Positions 56,143-63,931 of a stretch of 64,000 nt of DNA are shown one piece after another. Within the stretch, counting starts at the first letter, position 1; every line of letters begins with the position of its first letter. The stretch is taken from NCBI RefSeq assembly GCF_900188115.1, contig NZ_FZNW01000011.1, positions 123,165-187,164 on the forward strand, in the 5' to 3' direction. Source of the stretch: Haloechinothrix alba (GTDB lineage Bacteria > Actinomycetota > Actinomycetes > Mycobacteriales > Pseudonocardiaceae). The translations under genes and the position numbers were made by a program. The notes under the pieces were generated by a model. It was not told the origin of the DNA. It was given only the letters and a program-made list of their open reading frames with translations, and did no database searches.

Positions 56143-57280
56143 GACCGATAATTTCCTTCATGATCTCGGTGGTCCCTCCATAAATGGTCTGAATGCGGGC
56201 ATCGGTGAAGGCGCGGCTGACGGCCTGTTCGCGCATATAGCCGTAACCGCCGTGCAGCTGCAGGCAACGGTCGGCAACCCGGACCTGAAGCTCCGTGCAC
56301 CACCACTTCGCCTTGGCTGCTTGGGCTGCGGTGAGTTGCCCGCGCGCGTGCAGCGCTACACAGTGATCCACGAAGATCCGTGCGATATCCACCTCGCTGT
56401 GCAACTCGGCCAGCAAGAACCTGTTGTGCTGAAAGGAACCGATCGGGCGCCCGAAGGCACGGCGCTCAGTTACGTACTCCAACGTACGAGCCAGCACACC
56501 TTCTGCAGCCGAAACCGCCGATACCGCCAGCGAGAGTCGCTCCTGGGGCAAGTTGCGCATGAGCTGGAAGAATCCTTGCCCTTCCTCACCGAGCCGGTTA
56601 GCCACCGGAACGCGCACATCGGTGAACCGCAGCTCGCTGGTGTCTTGACCATGCAGGCCCATCTTGTCCAGGTTCTGACCTCGCTCAAAGCCAGGCATGC
56701 CACGTTCGACGACGAAGAGCGTCAGACCACGATGCTTGTCTTCGGACGTGCGTGCGGCGACGACCACGAGGTCTGCGTTCTGGCCATTAGATATGAACGT
56801 TTTCGAACCATTCAGGATGTACTCGTCACCGTGACGGACGGCCCGTGTGGCGATACCGGACAGATCACTACCCGCGTCGGGTTCGGTCATGCCAATCGCA
56901 CCGATCAGCTCACCGGACGTCGTACCAGGCAGCCAGCGGGCCTTTTGATCGTCATCGGTCAGATCGAGCATGTACGGGCCGACAACGTCGTTTTGTAAGG
57001 CAAGTCCAAGTCCGGCCGAGGCATAGCCGGAGCGGCCGAACTCCTCGCTGAGTATGGCGTTGAACCGCCAGTCGTCGATTCCGGCTCCGTCGTAAGCTTC
57101 CGGTGTGGCAAACATGAGGAGCCCGACGGCGCCGGCCTTGCGGAACAGAGATCGGTCAACGATCCCCTGCTTTTCCCATTCCTCATCGAAGGGTGCGACC
57201 TCGGCATCGATAAAGGACCGCACGGTTTCACGGAACAGCTCTTGGTCTTCGTCGTAGAGCGTGCGAGCAAGCTCAGGCAT
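56126..57280 (-). CDS. Acyl-CoA dehydrogenase
   Basis: A 384-residue FAD enzyme introducing the alpha-beta double bond in acyl-CoAs. It has AIGMTEPDAGSDLSGIATRA (signature 1), GSKTFISNGQNADLVVVAART, LGEEGQGFFQLMRNLPQERLSLAV, RAFGRPIGSFQHNRFLLAEL and the C-terminal LQLHGGYGYMREQAVSRAFTDARIQTIYGGTTEIMKEIIGR. It is close to bacterial FadE/branched-chain types. AGGTG precedes ATG 57280, which overlaps the upstream SDR stop by 8 bases. An electron-transfer flavoprotein must be supplied from elsewhere. Confidence 0.95.
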   Translation of the reverse strand: MPELARTLYDEDQELFRETVRSFIDAEVAPFDEEWEKQGIVDRSLFRKAGAVGLLMFATPEAYDGAGIDDWRFNAILSEEFGRSGYASAGLGLALQNDVVGPYMLDLTDDDQKARWLPGTTSGELIGAIGMTEPDAGSDLSGIATRAVRHGDEYILNGSKTFISNGQNADLVVVAARTSEDKHRGLTLFVVERGMPGFERGQNLDKMGLHGQDTSELRFTDVRVPVANRLGEEGQGFFQLMRNLPQERLSLAVSAVSAAEGVLARTLEYVTERRAFGRPIGSFQHNRFLLAELHSEVDIARIFVDHCVALHARGQLTAAQAAKAKWWCTELQVRVADRCLQLHGGYGYMREQAVSRAFTDARIQTIYGGTTEIMKEIIGRELGL

Positions 57281-58136
57281 GCTCACCTCCGGGCAAGAAC
57301 AAGTCTGGTTTGAGATCGGCTTCATCGGCATCGCCGTAGCGATAGGCGCTGAAGTCCGTTGTTCCCACTCTGCGTAGAACATCCTCATCAAGGAAACACT
57401 GCCCGGTGTATTCGCTCGCCTTGCGGGACAGGATGGCGTGGGCGGCATCGGCCATGATCTCGGGTCGGCGGGAGACCGCCATAGCCGCATCACCGCCGAC
57501 GATATTCCGCACCGCCGCAGTCGCGATTGTGGTACGCGGCCACAAGCAGTTCGCCGCCAACGGCTTGGGATGATCCTGCCCAGCCAGACCCAGAGTCAGC
57601 ATCGTCATGGCGTACTTGCTGAGAGTGTAGGGAGCATGCCGGTGCAGCCACACGGGATCTGGATCCAACGGCGGCGACAAGGTGAGCACGTGCGGGTTGT
57701 CGGACTCGTAAAGATGCTGCAATGCAGCGCTCACCAGCACAAAAGTGCCGCGAGCATTGACGTTGAGCATCAAGTCGTAACGCTTGAGGGGTAACGTGCC
57801 GATCGGCTCCAGTGCGATCGCCGAGGCATTGTTCAACACGACGTCGATCCGGCCGAAGGTCTCCACAGCGCTCTCGACCGCGCGCGTGGCATCCTCTTCC
57901 CTGCGGATGTCTCCTACTACGGCGAGCCCATTGCCACCTGCGGCTTCGATGTCGGCAACGGCAGTGTGCACCGTTCCTGGGAGCCGCGAGTCCGGAGCGT
58001 CGGTCTTGGCCAGCAGCACGATGTTCGCGCCGTCGCGGGCCGCACGGGTCGCTATGGCGTGTCCGATTCCTCGGCTGCCACCCGACATCAGGATGGTCCG
58101 ACCGGCTAACGGAGACTTCTGGTTGTCGGCGCTCAT
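57273..58136 (-). CDS. HSDL2-like short-chain dehydrogenase
   Basis: A 287-residue SDR of the HSDL2 (hydroxysteroid dehydrogenase-like 2)/AtuG group. ILMSGGSRGIGHAIATRAARDGANIVLLAKT gives the cofactor motif. VVLNNASAIALEPIGTLPLKRYDLMLNVNARGTF, LTLSPPLDPDPVWLHRHAPYTLSKYAMTML (Ser, Tyr, Lys triad) and ANCLWPRTTIATAAVRNIVGGD follow, all typical of that group, and the tail ends KPDLFLPGG. AGGAG precedes ATG 58136, which overlaps the upstream small gene as TGATG. The likely role is oxidation of a beta-hydroxyacyl-CoA or related step in isoprenoid/sterol-type degradation. Confidence 0.9.
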   Translation of the reverse strand: MSADNQKSPLAGRTILMSGGSRGIGHAIATRAARDGANIVLLAKTDAPDSRLPGTVHTAVADIEAAGGNGLAVVGDIRREEDATRAVESAVETFGRIDVVLNNASAIALEPIGTLPLKRYDLMLNVNARGTFVLVSAALQHLYESDNPHVLTLSPPLDPDPVWLHRHAPYTLSKYAMTMLTLGLAGQDHPKPLAANCLWPRTTIATAAVRNIVGGDAAMAVSRRPEIMADAAHAILSRKASEYTGQCFLDEDVLRRVGTTDFSAYRYGDADEADLKPDLFLPGGEHA

Positions 58137-58513
58137 CAGCACTCCTTACCGGTGGTCGCCTGGTTCGCGAGTGATTCCAGTGGACCGAGCCGACGACTAT
58201 GCCGGCGGACCCCTTCCGGCGCCCTGTCGTCCAAACCGACCCGGGCCTCCGAGACCGATCGGGTCCCACCTTTGCCAAGGCGCGCCACGACCTCGGATAC
58301 TCCGATGTTCCGCGAAGCACCGTTCAACGCCAGATCGCCGAAATCGCTGAGGGCGAGGCTCGAGCTCCGGGTGCGCGATTCGCTGCCCAGATCGATCACC
58401 ATGTTGATAGGCGCGATGGTATTCAAAACCCCTGAACGGTTTCGCCGTCCGCGTGAACCACGAGGGACGCCATGCATAAAGGGGGGCTGTTCTGGTGACG
58501 GATCGGACATCAT
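58136..58513 (-). CDS. Small protein of unknown function, first gene of catabolic operon
   Basis: A 125-codon frame, MMSDPSPEQPPFMHGVPRG..., with GGAGG at good spacing before ATG 58513 and its stop overlapping the SDR start as TGATG. Codon third positions in the middle (from about NTIAPINMVIDLGSESRTR to DFGDLALNG) are strongly G/C, as expected for a translated gene here. No membrane segment, signal peptide or known domain is visible. It could also be a decayed remnant that now serves as a leader. I do not recognise it. Confidence 0.55.
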   Translation of the reverse strand: MMSDPSPEQPPFMHGVPRGSRGRRNRSGVLNTIAPINMVIDLGSESRTRSSSLALSDFGDLALNGASRNIGVSEVVARLGKGGTRSVSEARVGLDDRAPEGVRRHSRRLGPLESLANQATTGKEC

Positions 58514-58651
58514 TGGCGTTCCCTCCGGTACTGCCTGGTTGGGGCACGTGCGATACTAGTCTAGTTAATATTCACTGAACAAGACGTTGTGACCGCGTAT
58601 GCTCACCCTGGGCAGTGGCACGATCGCGCTACTCCGATGAGAGACTGAGGT
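58514..58651. promoter_or_regulatory. Divergent promoter between the catabolic operon and the tandem TetR gene
   Basis: This 138-base gap is AT-rich in its centre (58550-58580) and contains the perfect palindrome ACTAGTCTAGT at 58555-58565, followed by TTAATATT. It lies 42 bases from the minus-strand start at 58513 and 86 bases from the plus-strand start at 58652. The palindrome is a plausible operator for the adjacent regulator and differs from the motif at 51377 and 62991. Confidence 0.5.
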
Positions 58652-59833
58652 GTGGCAAGCACGACAGCACAGGGAGGTCGTCACGTCGACGTGGCTCGAC
58701 CCGGAGCCGAACAGCGTAGGCAGCAGCTCTCCGCAGCGGCGGCGCGCCTGTTTCATCGATACGGTTTCCACCAGGTGTCACTCGCGAACGTCGCAAACGC
58801 GGTCGGCATCACAGCACCAGCTGTCTATCGCCACTTTCGGAACAAGCACGCACTCTTGGCAGGGGCCATCGAAAGCGGACTCGAGGTAGTCGACACCGCT
58901 TTCGACGAGGCAGACGAGCCGTTGGAATGCCTCGTGGCCGGCCTCGCTGGGGCAGCACTCGAGAGGCGCGATCTGTGGACCCTTCTACAACGCGAGCTTC
59001 GGCACCTCAATGGTGAGGAACGCGTGAAGCTCCAGGCCCGGTTCGATGATTTCGTTTCTCGGTGCTCCGCTCGTGTGCGAACTGCGCGCCCCGACCTCGA
59101 TCGTGGTGAGCTGGCGCTCGTCGTCACCGCAATGTTGGCGACGCTGGCCAGTCCGTCGATGGGGGTGGTAAACATGCCACGGCCCGCTTACCAAGGTTGG
59201 CTTACTAGAGCCGCAGTCGCGGTCGCTCGCACGACGATGCCTCACTCAGATCAAGGAACCCCGGCAGCGAGTGCACAGCACGATCATGCCGACACTTCGC
59301 TTACTCGTAGTGAACAGTTGCTGAGGACCGCCATCGATCTGTTTCACGAACACGGATACGCGGCGGTCAGTCTCGACGACATCGGCGCAGCGGTCGGGCT
59401 GGCTGGTCCGAGCATATATCACCACTTCACGACGAAGTCCGAGCTCCTGGAGGCAGCCTTTTCGGATGCTGCCCATCGGCTGGAAACCAGCCATGGCAAC
59501 CACGATGGGACTGTGTCCTTGGACGAGTTGGCGCGTAGTTACATTCAACTGGGCGTTCAGCAACGGCAGTTGTTCGGCGTCTATGTGAATGAAGCGATCA
59601 ATCTGCCACCGCGGGCCAGGCGCCACATCACATCCGAGTTGTCCGCGAACATAGACTTGTGGGTGAACGCGCTGCGATTGCGACGACCCGAGCTAGAGGT
59701 GTCCTCCAGCCGCGTACTCGTATATGCAGCCAGAGCCATCGTCAACGACGTAGTACGTGTCGGCCATCTCCATACGCGCTCGCAAATCGTAGCCGAGCTC
59801 GATCGCCTGGTTCATGCCGTTCTCAATGCGTAA
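58652..59833 (+). CDS. Tandem double TetR-family regulator
   Basis: A 393-residue protein containing two TetR units. Unit 1 has LSAAAARLFHRYGFHQVSLANVANAVGITAPAVYRHFRNK at about residues 26-65 with its own helical domain. Unit 2 has LLRTAIDLFHEHGYAAVSLDDIGAAVGLAGPSIYHHFTTK at about 224-263 with a second ligand domain to the end. Usual TetR proteins are about half this length. There is no frameshift between the units. GTG 58652 is preceded by GAGG. It is divergent from the catabolic operon and so is its likely regulator; two DNA heads in one chain could bind a long or double operator as a built-in dimer. Confidence 0.9.
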   Translation: MASTTAQGGRHVDVARPGAEQRRQQLSAAAARLFHRYGFHQVSLANVANAVGITAPAVYRHFRNKHALLAGAIESGLEVVDTAFDEADEPLECLVAGLAGAALERRDLWTLLQRELRHLNGEERVKLQARFDDFVSRCSARVRTARPDLDRGELALVVTAMLATLASPSMGVVNMPRPAYQGWLTRAAVAVARTTMPHSDQGTPAASAQHDHADTSLTRSEQLLRTAIDLFHEHGYAAVSLDDIGAAVGLAGPSIYHHFTTKSELLEAAFSDAAHRLETSHGNHDGTVSLDELARSYIQLGVQQRQLFGVYVNEAINLPPRARRHITSELSANIDLWVNALRLRRPELEVSSSRVLVYAARAIVNDVVRVGHLHTRSQIVAELDRLVHAVLNA

Positions 59834-60281
59834 CCGGTCAGGTCGCGGTCGCCATCGTTGGTTGGCCTTTCCCGCAGCGTCCGGACTGTGGTGGGGGTGT
59901 CCGCCGAGCGCTAACCTCAGTGCGACTCGGGAGCACGACCTGTGGCGATTGTCGTCCCATCATGCGAATCGCGCTCGAGCCCGACCGGCCGATCATGGAT
60001 GATCCGTCTCGGTCCCGGGGTGACGGCTGTCCGAGCGGGGGGCCTGTGCCGACGCCATGACCGACGCCAATGCATCACCAAGACCCCGTGCAACTATCCC
60101 CTCGCCGAAGGCGCCGAGCTCAGACATACCCGGCCACGTCACGTCTCGAGCTCGTCGCCGCCACTGACCATCCTGCAGCACCGATCACGAGCCCCGGTCC
60201 GGAATGTTCACGCAGCGCCACCAGACACACCGAGATGATCACACCACCTGAGATGTAGGCCCGTCGCCCGTTCCGTAGCGG
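59834..60281. other. Spacer between convergent TetR and crotonase genes
   Basis: A stretch of 448 bases without a supportable gene. Open frames are short, Arg/Pro/Thr-rich and carry no recognisable domain. The tandem TetR gene and crotonase D converge here, so it must hold their transcript ends, but no clear terminator stem was found. Confidence 0.35.
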
Positions 60282-61073
60282 TCACGAGCGCAACCGCTCT
60301 GTCGCCTTGCTCTTGCCGGAACGTAGGTGTTCTAGACCTTCCGCCAACTTCCGCGTGAACAGACCCCGTTGCACAAGATCCGCAGTGACCCGCAACTCGT
60401 AAGCCGTGGCTTCTACGTGACCCATGTTGCCGGCACGCAGCGCTACCTGCTTGAGCACAGTCGTCAGCTCCGCGCCCGACTCGGCGATGTGCTTCGCCAG
60501 TCGAAGGCCACCTTCGTATACCGTGCCCGCAGGTACGAGCTCGTCGACCAAACCCACGCGATAGGCCTCCTGCGCGTCGATAGGATCGCCGGTGAACAGC
60601 ATCCGACGCGCCCGCTGTGCTCCGACCTTGCGCAACATGCCATGGTAAAAGCCGTTCATCGCATACTTGGCCTGGCTAGATCCGAAAGCGGCATTGTCGG
60701 AGGCGACCGTGATATCGCACATATTGGCCAGATCCATACCGTATCCGGGCGCCACGCCTGCTACGGCCGCGACTGTGGGTTTGCCGTAGTCGTAGATCGT
60801 GGTCATTAGTTTCAGCGCAAGATCGACGAAGCGAGTGCGCTCGCTGTCGCTGGTGTCTTGCAGGATATCCAGTGACCATCCTGCACAGAAGAAATCCTCG
60901 TTACCAACCAGCAGCACGGCCGCGACATCTTCGTCTTCGGCAAAGCTGTCGAAGGCGTGGATGAGCTCATAATGTAGCGCCCATCCTAACGCGTTACGTT
61001 TTTCCGGATGGTTGAGCTGGATAATTCCCACACCATCCTCGATATCGGTCACCAAGTATTGGTACTCACTCAT
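60282..61073 (-). CDS. Crotonase-fold protein with atypical active site (crotonase D)
   Basis: A 263-residue crotonase family protein. IIQLNHPEKRNALGWALHYELI is typical, but the first oxyanion loop reads NEDFFCAGWSLDILQ (Gly-Trp-Ser where Gly-Ala/Leu-Asp is usual) and the second reads VAPGYGMDLANMCDI. The catalytic region AAFGSSQAKYAMNGFYHGMLRKVG lacks the expected glutamates. It resembles crotonase B in these deviations, so the two may be related. GGAG precedes ATG 61073. It follows the acyl-CoA ligase on the same strand after about 350 bases. The reaction cannot be assigned. Confidence 0.83.
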   Translation of the reverse strand: MSEYQYLVTDIEDGVGIIQLNHPEKRNALGWALHYELIHAFDSFAEDEDVAAVLLVGNEDFFCAGWSLDILQDTSDSERTRFVDLALKLMTTIYDYGKPTVAAVAGVAPGYGMDLANMCDITVASDNAAFGSSQAKYAMNGFYHGMLRKVGAQRARRMLFTGDPIDAQEAYRVGLVDELVPAGTVYEGGLRLAKHIAESGAELTTVLKQVALRAGNMGHVEATAYELRVTADLVQRGLFTRKLAEGLEHLRSGKSKATERLRS

Positions 61074-61424
61074 AATCAACTCCGAATCCTTTTACTCCAT
61101 CACATTGAACTTCGCATTCCTTACGACACAAAACCACATTGGATCGGCGATCCGCACCAGTCGAACCAAAGCGGATAATGGTTTCATGACGTCGAGGTAT
61201 GTCCCTTCCTAGTGCGCTTCACTGCTACAGCGCCCTGTTCCGCAGCCCTGGTCCAGTACTCGAGTCGCATTGTGCGTCGAAGAAGCCGTTACGCCGCCGC
61301 TTCCTGCTGCGCTCCGAACAACGCCGGTACGCCACGCCGTAAGCGCATCACGGGCCGACGTACTTGGCATTCCTGGAGTGTATCCGCACACGGAAACGTC
61401 TGGCTGGATCGACACCACAACCTG
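61074..61424. other. Spacer between acyl-CoA ligase and crotonase D
   Basis: A 351-base stretch, AT-rich near the crotonase start (61075-61190), without a supportable gene. A promoter for crotonase D is likely in the AT-rich part, but no box can be named with confidence. No repeat or hairpin was recognised. Confidence 0.35.
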
Positions 61425-62957
61425 CTACTGGTCGACATACTGATCGCGTAGTTCTCCCTTACGGAGCTTGCCGGTGGCGGTGCGCGGCAGTGTCGTCACG
61501 AAATCAACGCTGCGAGGCGCCTTGTAATGCGCCAAGCGCGAACGCACGTATTCGATTAGCTCTTCACCCAGCTGATTGCTTGCTTCCAGTTCATGAGCAG
61601 GTTTGATCACCGCCTTGACCTGCTCGCCCATATCCGTATCCGGCACACCGATTACAGCAACGTCGTCCACCGCGGGATGCAGGGTCAGCACGCTCTCAAT
61701 CTCCTGTGGGTAGATATTGACCCCTCCAGAAATGATCATGAAGGACTTTCGGTCCGTCAGGTAGAGAAATCCGTCCTCATCCAGATATCCGACGTCACCG
61801 ACCGTGGTCCATGTAGGGTGCTGCGGATGCTGCGCGATCTTGGTCTTCTCCGGATCGTTGTGGTACTCGAACGGCAGGTGATCGCGTTCGAAGTACACCA
61901 GGCCGACCTCCCCGGCACCGAGTTCGGCGCCGTCATCGTCGCAAATTCGCGCTGTCCCCAGTGCCGCACGGCCCACCGACCCCGGTTTGCGCAGCCATTG
62001 CTCAGTATCGATGAACGTGATGCCATTTCCCTCTGTCGAACCGTAGTACTCGTGCAGGATCGGACCCCACCAGTCGATCATTGCGCGTTTAACGTCTGTC
62101 GGGCACGGCGCGGCTGCGTGAACTGCCACCCGCAAGCTGGACATGTCGTATGCTTCGCGGGTCTTCTCCGGGAGTTTGAGCATGCGTACGAACATCGTCG
62201 GAACTACCTGAGTCACCGTTATCCCGAAATGCTCGATCGCCCGCAGCGCCCCCTCGGCGTCGAAGCGCTTCATCATCACCACGGTTGCGCCCAAGGCGTG
62301 CAGGGCACCACACCAGTTCAACGGTGCCGCGTGATATATGGGTGCAGGTGAGAGGTACACGTCGGCGGCGGTGAGCTCGTACATTCGCTGCAACAAGTGC
62401 GTAATCGGTTCACCCGGGTCGCTCACGGAGGCGTCCGGCAATGCCGTCTTGATACCCTTCGGTTCGCCCGTCGTGCCCGACGAGTACAGCATTGTCGCAC
62501 CGCGCGGTTCGTGAGTCAGCCGTGGCCCTGCTTCCGCCAGGGCGGTTCCGTAGTCGCGGTGTCCCGTGAGGTGCCCGTCGATGGCATAGCGATTGGCCAC
62601 ACCGGACGTATGCGCCACCAGTGCCTCGGCGACTTCAGCCTGCTTCGCCGTCGTGACCAGAGCGCGAGCCCCGCTGTCGTTAACGATGTGCGCAATTTCC
62701 TCGACACCGAGGTGGGTGTTGATTGCGTTGATGTAAAGCCCGGATCGCAACGCAGCCCAGTACGCCTCGAAGCACTCGAGCCGATTTTCCGACAACATCG
62801 CGACCACGTCGCCGCGACGTAACCCGGCGTCGTTAAGAACCCTCGCCAGCCGGGCCGAGTTCTCATCCAGGACGCGATAGCTCAGCTGCTCCCCGGTTTC
62901 TGCCATGACAACTGCAGGTTTGTCCGGCGTGCGGTGCGCATGCGTTCCAGGATACAT
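61425..62957 (-). CDS. Acyl-CoA synthetase (AMP-forming), island ligase
   Basis: A 510-residue adenylate-forming ligase. ATMLYSSGTTGEPKGIKT is the ATP-binding loop, LHEYYGSTEGNGITF the adenine motif, WTTVGDVGYLDEDGFLYLTDRKSFMIISGGVNIYP contains the adenylation aspartate and hinge, and the catalytic lysine is in RTATGKLRKGELR. It is of the FadD type found in actinobacterial steroid or branched-lipid gene groups. GGAGG precedes ATG 62957 at five bases. Its promoter holds operator-like site 2. It would activate the acid made by the P450 or the imported acid itself. Confidence 0.92.
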   Translation of the reverse strand: MYPGTHAHRTPDKPAVVMAETGEQLSYRVLDENSARLARVLNDAGLRRGDVVAMLSENRLECFEAYWAALRSGLYINAINTHLGVEEIAHIVNDSGARALVTTAKQAEVAEALVAHTSGVANRYAIDGHLTGHRDYGTALAEAGPRLTHEPRGATMLYSSGTTGEPKGIKTALPDASVSDPGEPITHLLQRMYELTAADVYLSPAPIYHAAPLNWCGALHALGATVVMMKRFDAEGALRAIEHFGITVTQVVPTMFVRMLKLPEKTREAYDMSSLRVAVHAAAPCPTDVKRAMIDWWGPILHEYYGSTEGNGITFIDTEQWLRKPGSVGRAALGTARICDDDGAELGAGEVGLVYFERDHLPFEYHNDPEKTKIAQHPQHPTWTTVGDVGYLDEDGFLYLTDRKSFMIISGGVNIYPQEIESVLTLHPAVDDVAVIGVPDTDMGEQVKAVIKPAHELEASNQLGEELIEYVRSRLAHYKAPRSVDFVTTLPRTATGKLRKGELRDQYVDQ

Positions 62958-62990
62958 ATATACCTCCAGGGTCCTACGCCGAGATGACAC

Positions 62991-63008
62991 TAACATAACC
63001 ATGATTAT
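62991..63008 (-). promoter_or_regulatory. Operator-like site 2 upstream of the acyl-CoA ligase gene
   Basis: On the minus strand it reads ATAATCATGGTTATGTTA, identical to site 1 at 16 of 18 positions and in the same orientation relative to the downstream gene. It lies 33 bases before the ligase ATG, so the embedded TATGTT could be the -10 box and a bound repressor would block it. The palindrome CATAA...TTAT(C) is imperfect by one base. Confidence 0.6.
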
Positions 63009-63355
63009 CCTGTCGATCTGTGACTGCAACGCTTGATCGTCAGGGCTTCGTACCTGGTGCCCACAGCCACGAACCGACCCCTCGCCCACGCGTTGCTCGA
63101 CGAACGTGGCCGACCGCCGTGCCAACTACGCGTGCACCGGCCACACGGCACCGAGGTAGCACGTATAGCGTCGCTGTGGAGCAGGATGATCGACGTCTCC
63201 GGCGACCCGTGACCATGTCGGTAGGGGCGTCCTCGACGTACACACCGTGCACTTGGATACCGGCGAATCCGGAGATACCCAAGCCTGTACACCTGGCCCT
63301 GTACACCTGGCGCACTCGACGCAGCCTGCGTGCACGCGTCCGGACGTTACACAGC

Positions 63356-63377
63356 CATAATAATTGACTTTATTATG
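63356..63377. repeat. Perfect 8-bp-arm palindrome CATAATAA...TTATTATG
   Basis: The arms CATAATAA (63356-63363) and TTATTATG (63370-63377) are exact complements around the six bases TTGACT. It lies in an AT-rich non-coding zone about 400 bases upstream of the ligase gene. It shares the CATAA/TTATG ends of operator sites 1 and 2 but with wider spacing; it may be another operator or an end of a mobile element. Confidence 0.55.
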
Positions 63378-63689
63378 ATCGTATCTGTCACACATTCGCC
63401 GGGAGCGCGTATTTTGATTGATCGACAAGGATGGCTCGACAGTTTTCTGCGTTGTGTAATTTGCCGAGTACGAAACGCCCGAAAAGCTCGCAAGGAAGTT
63501 GTACATCACGTCGACTACGGGGATTGTCACATGATTCGTGGATCCGGTTTGGCGCTGATTAGTCTCCGCGCGGGGTGATGCGGACCTCGAAGGTGATGGC
63601 GACGGTGTCGGCAACGAGTTTCCACCGGATTGCGCGTCGTGCCGTACCGCGGCCGGTGGGCCGGTGTGCGGGTGGCCAGGTAACAGCAA

Positions 63690-63920
63690 CAAATCAACAC
63701 ATCCTGGATGCCGCGGTTGCGCAGTTCGGCCAGCAGCGACATCCAGAAGCGAGCGCCCTCACCCTCGGTGGGGCCGATCCAGAGCCCGAGGATGTGCTTG
63801 CAGCCATCCAGGTCCACCCCGACCGCAAGGTAGACCGGCCGGTTGGTCACCGCCCCGTCCCGGATCTTGATCCACAGGGCGTCGATGTAGACGATCGGCC
63901 AGACCGGGCGGTTTCTGGTG
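63690..63920 (-). pseudogene. IS256-family transposase fragment
   Basis: The minus strand encodes RPVWPIVYIDALWIKIRDG and then AVTNRPVYLAVGVDLDGCK, HILGLWIGPTEGEGARFW and MSLLAELRNRGIQDVLI, the conserved mid-part of IS256-type transposases around the catalytic aspartate region. It breaks off after QDVLI and continues as unrelated sequence, and on the other side joins different sequence at about 63925. The fragment is therefore about 75 codons of a 400-residue protein and is inactive. Confidence 0.85.
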
Positions 63921-63931
63921 AACGTTGCGAA

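Larger units (their letters stand above)
62958..63600. other. Promoter region of the island ligase and non-coding right flank
   Basis: No supportable gene across about 640 bases. The part next to the ligase holds operator-like site 2 (62991-63008). The part around 63356-63377 holds a larger palindrome. The remainder, 63380-63600, is AT-rich and joins IS remnants. Open frames here are short and have no domain. Confidence 0.4.

Noticed and set aside
63126..63692. 188-codon minus-strand frame at the right end
   Set aside because: It spans the AT-rich palindrome zone and the IS junction in a frame unrelated to the transposase; no motif or start signal supports it.
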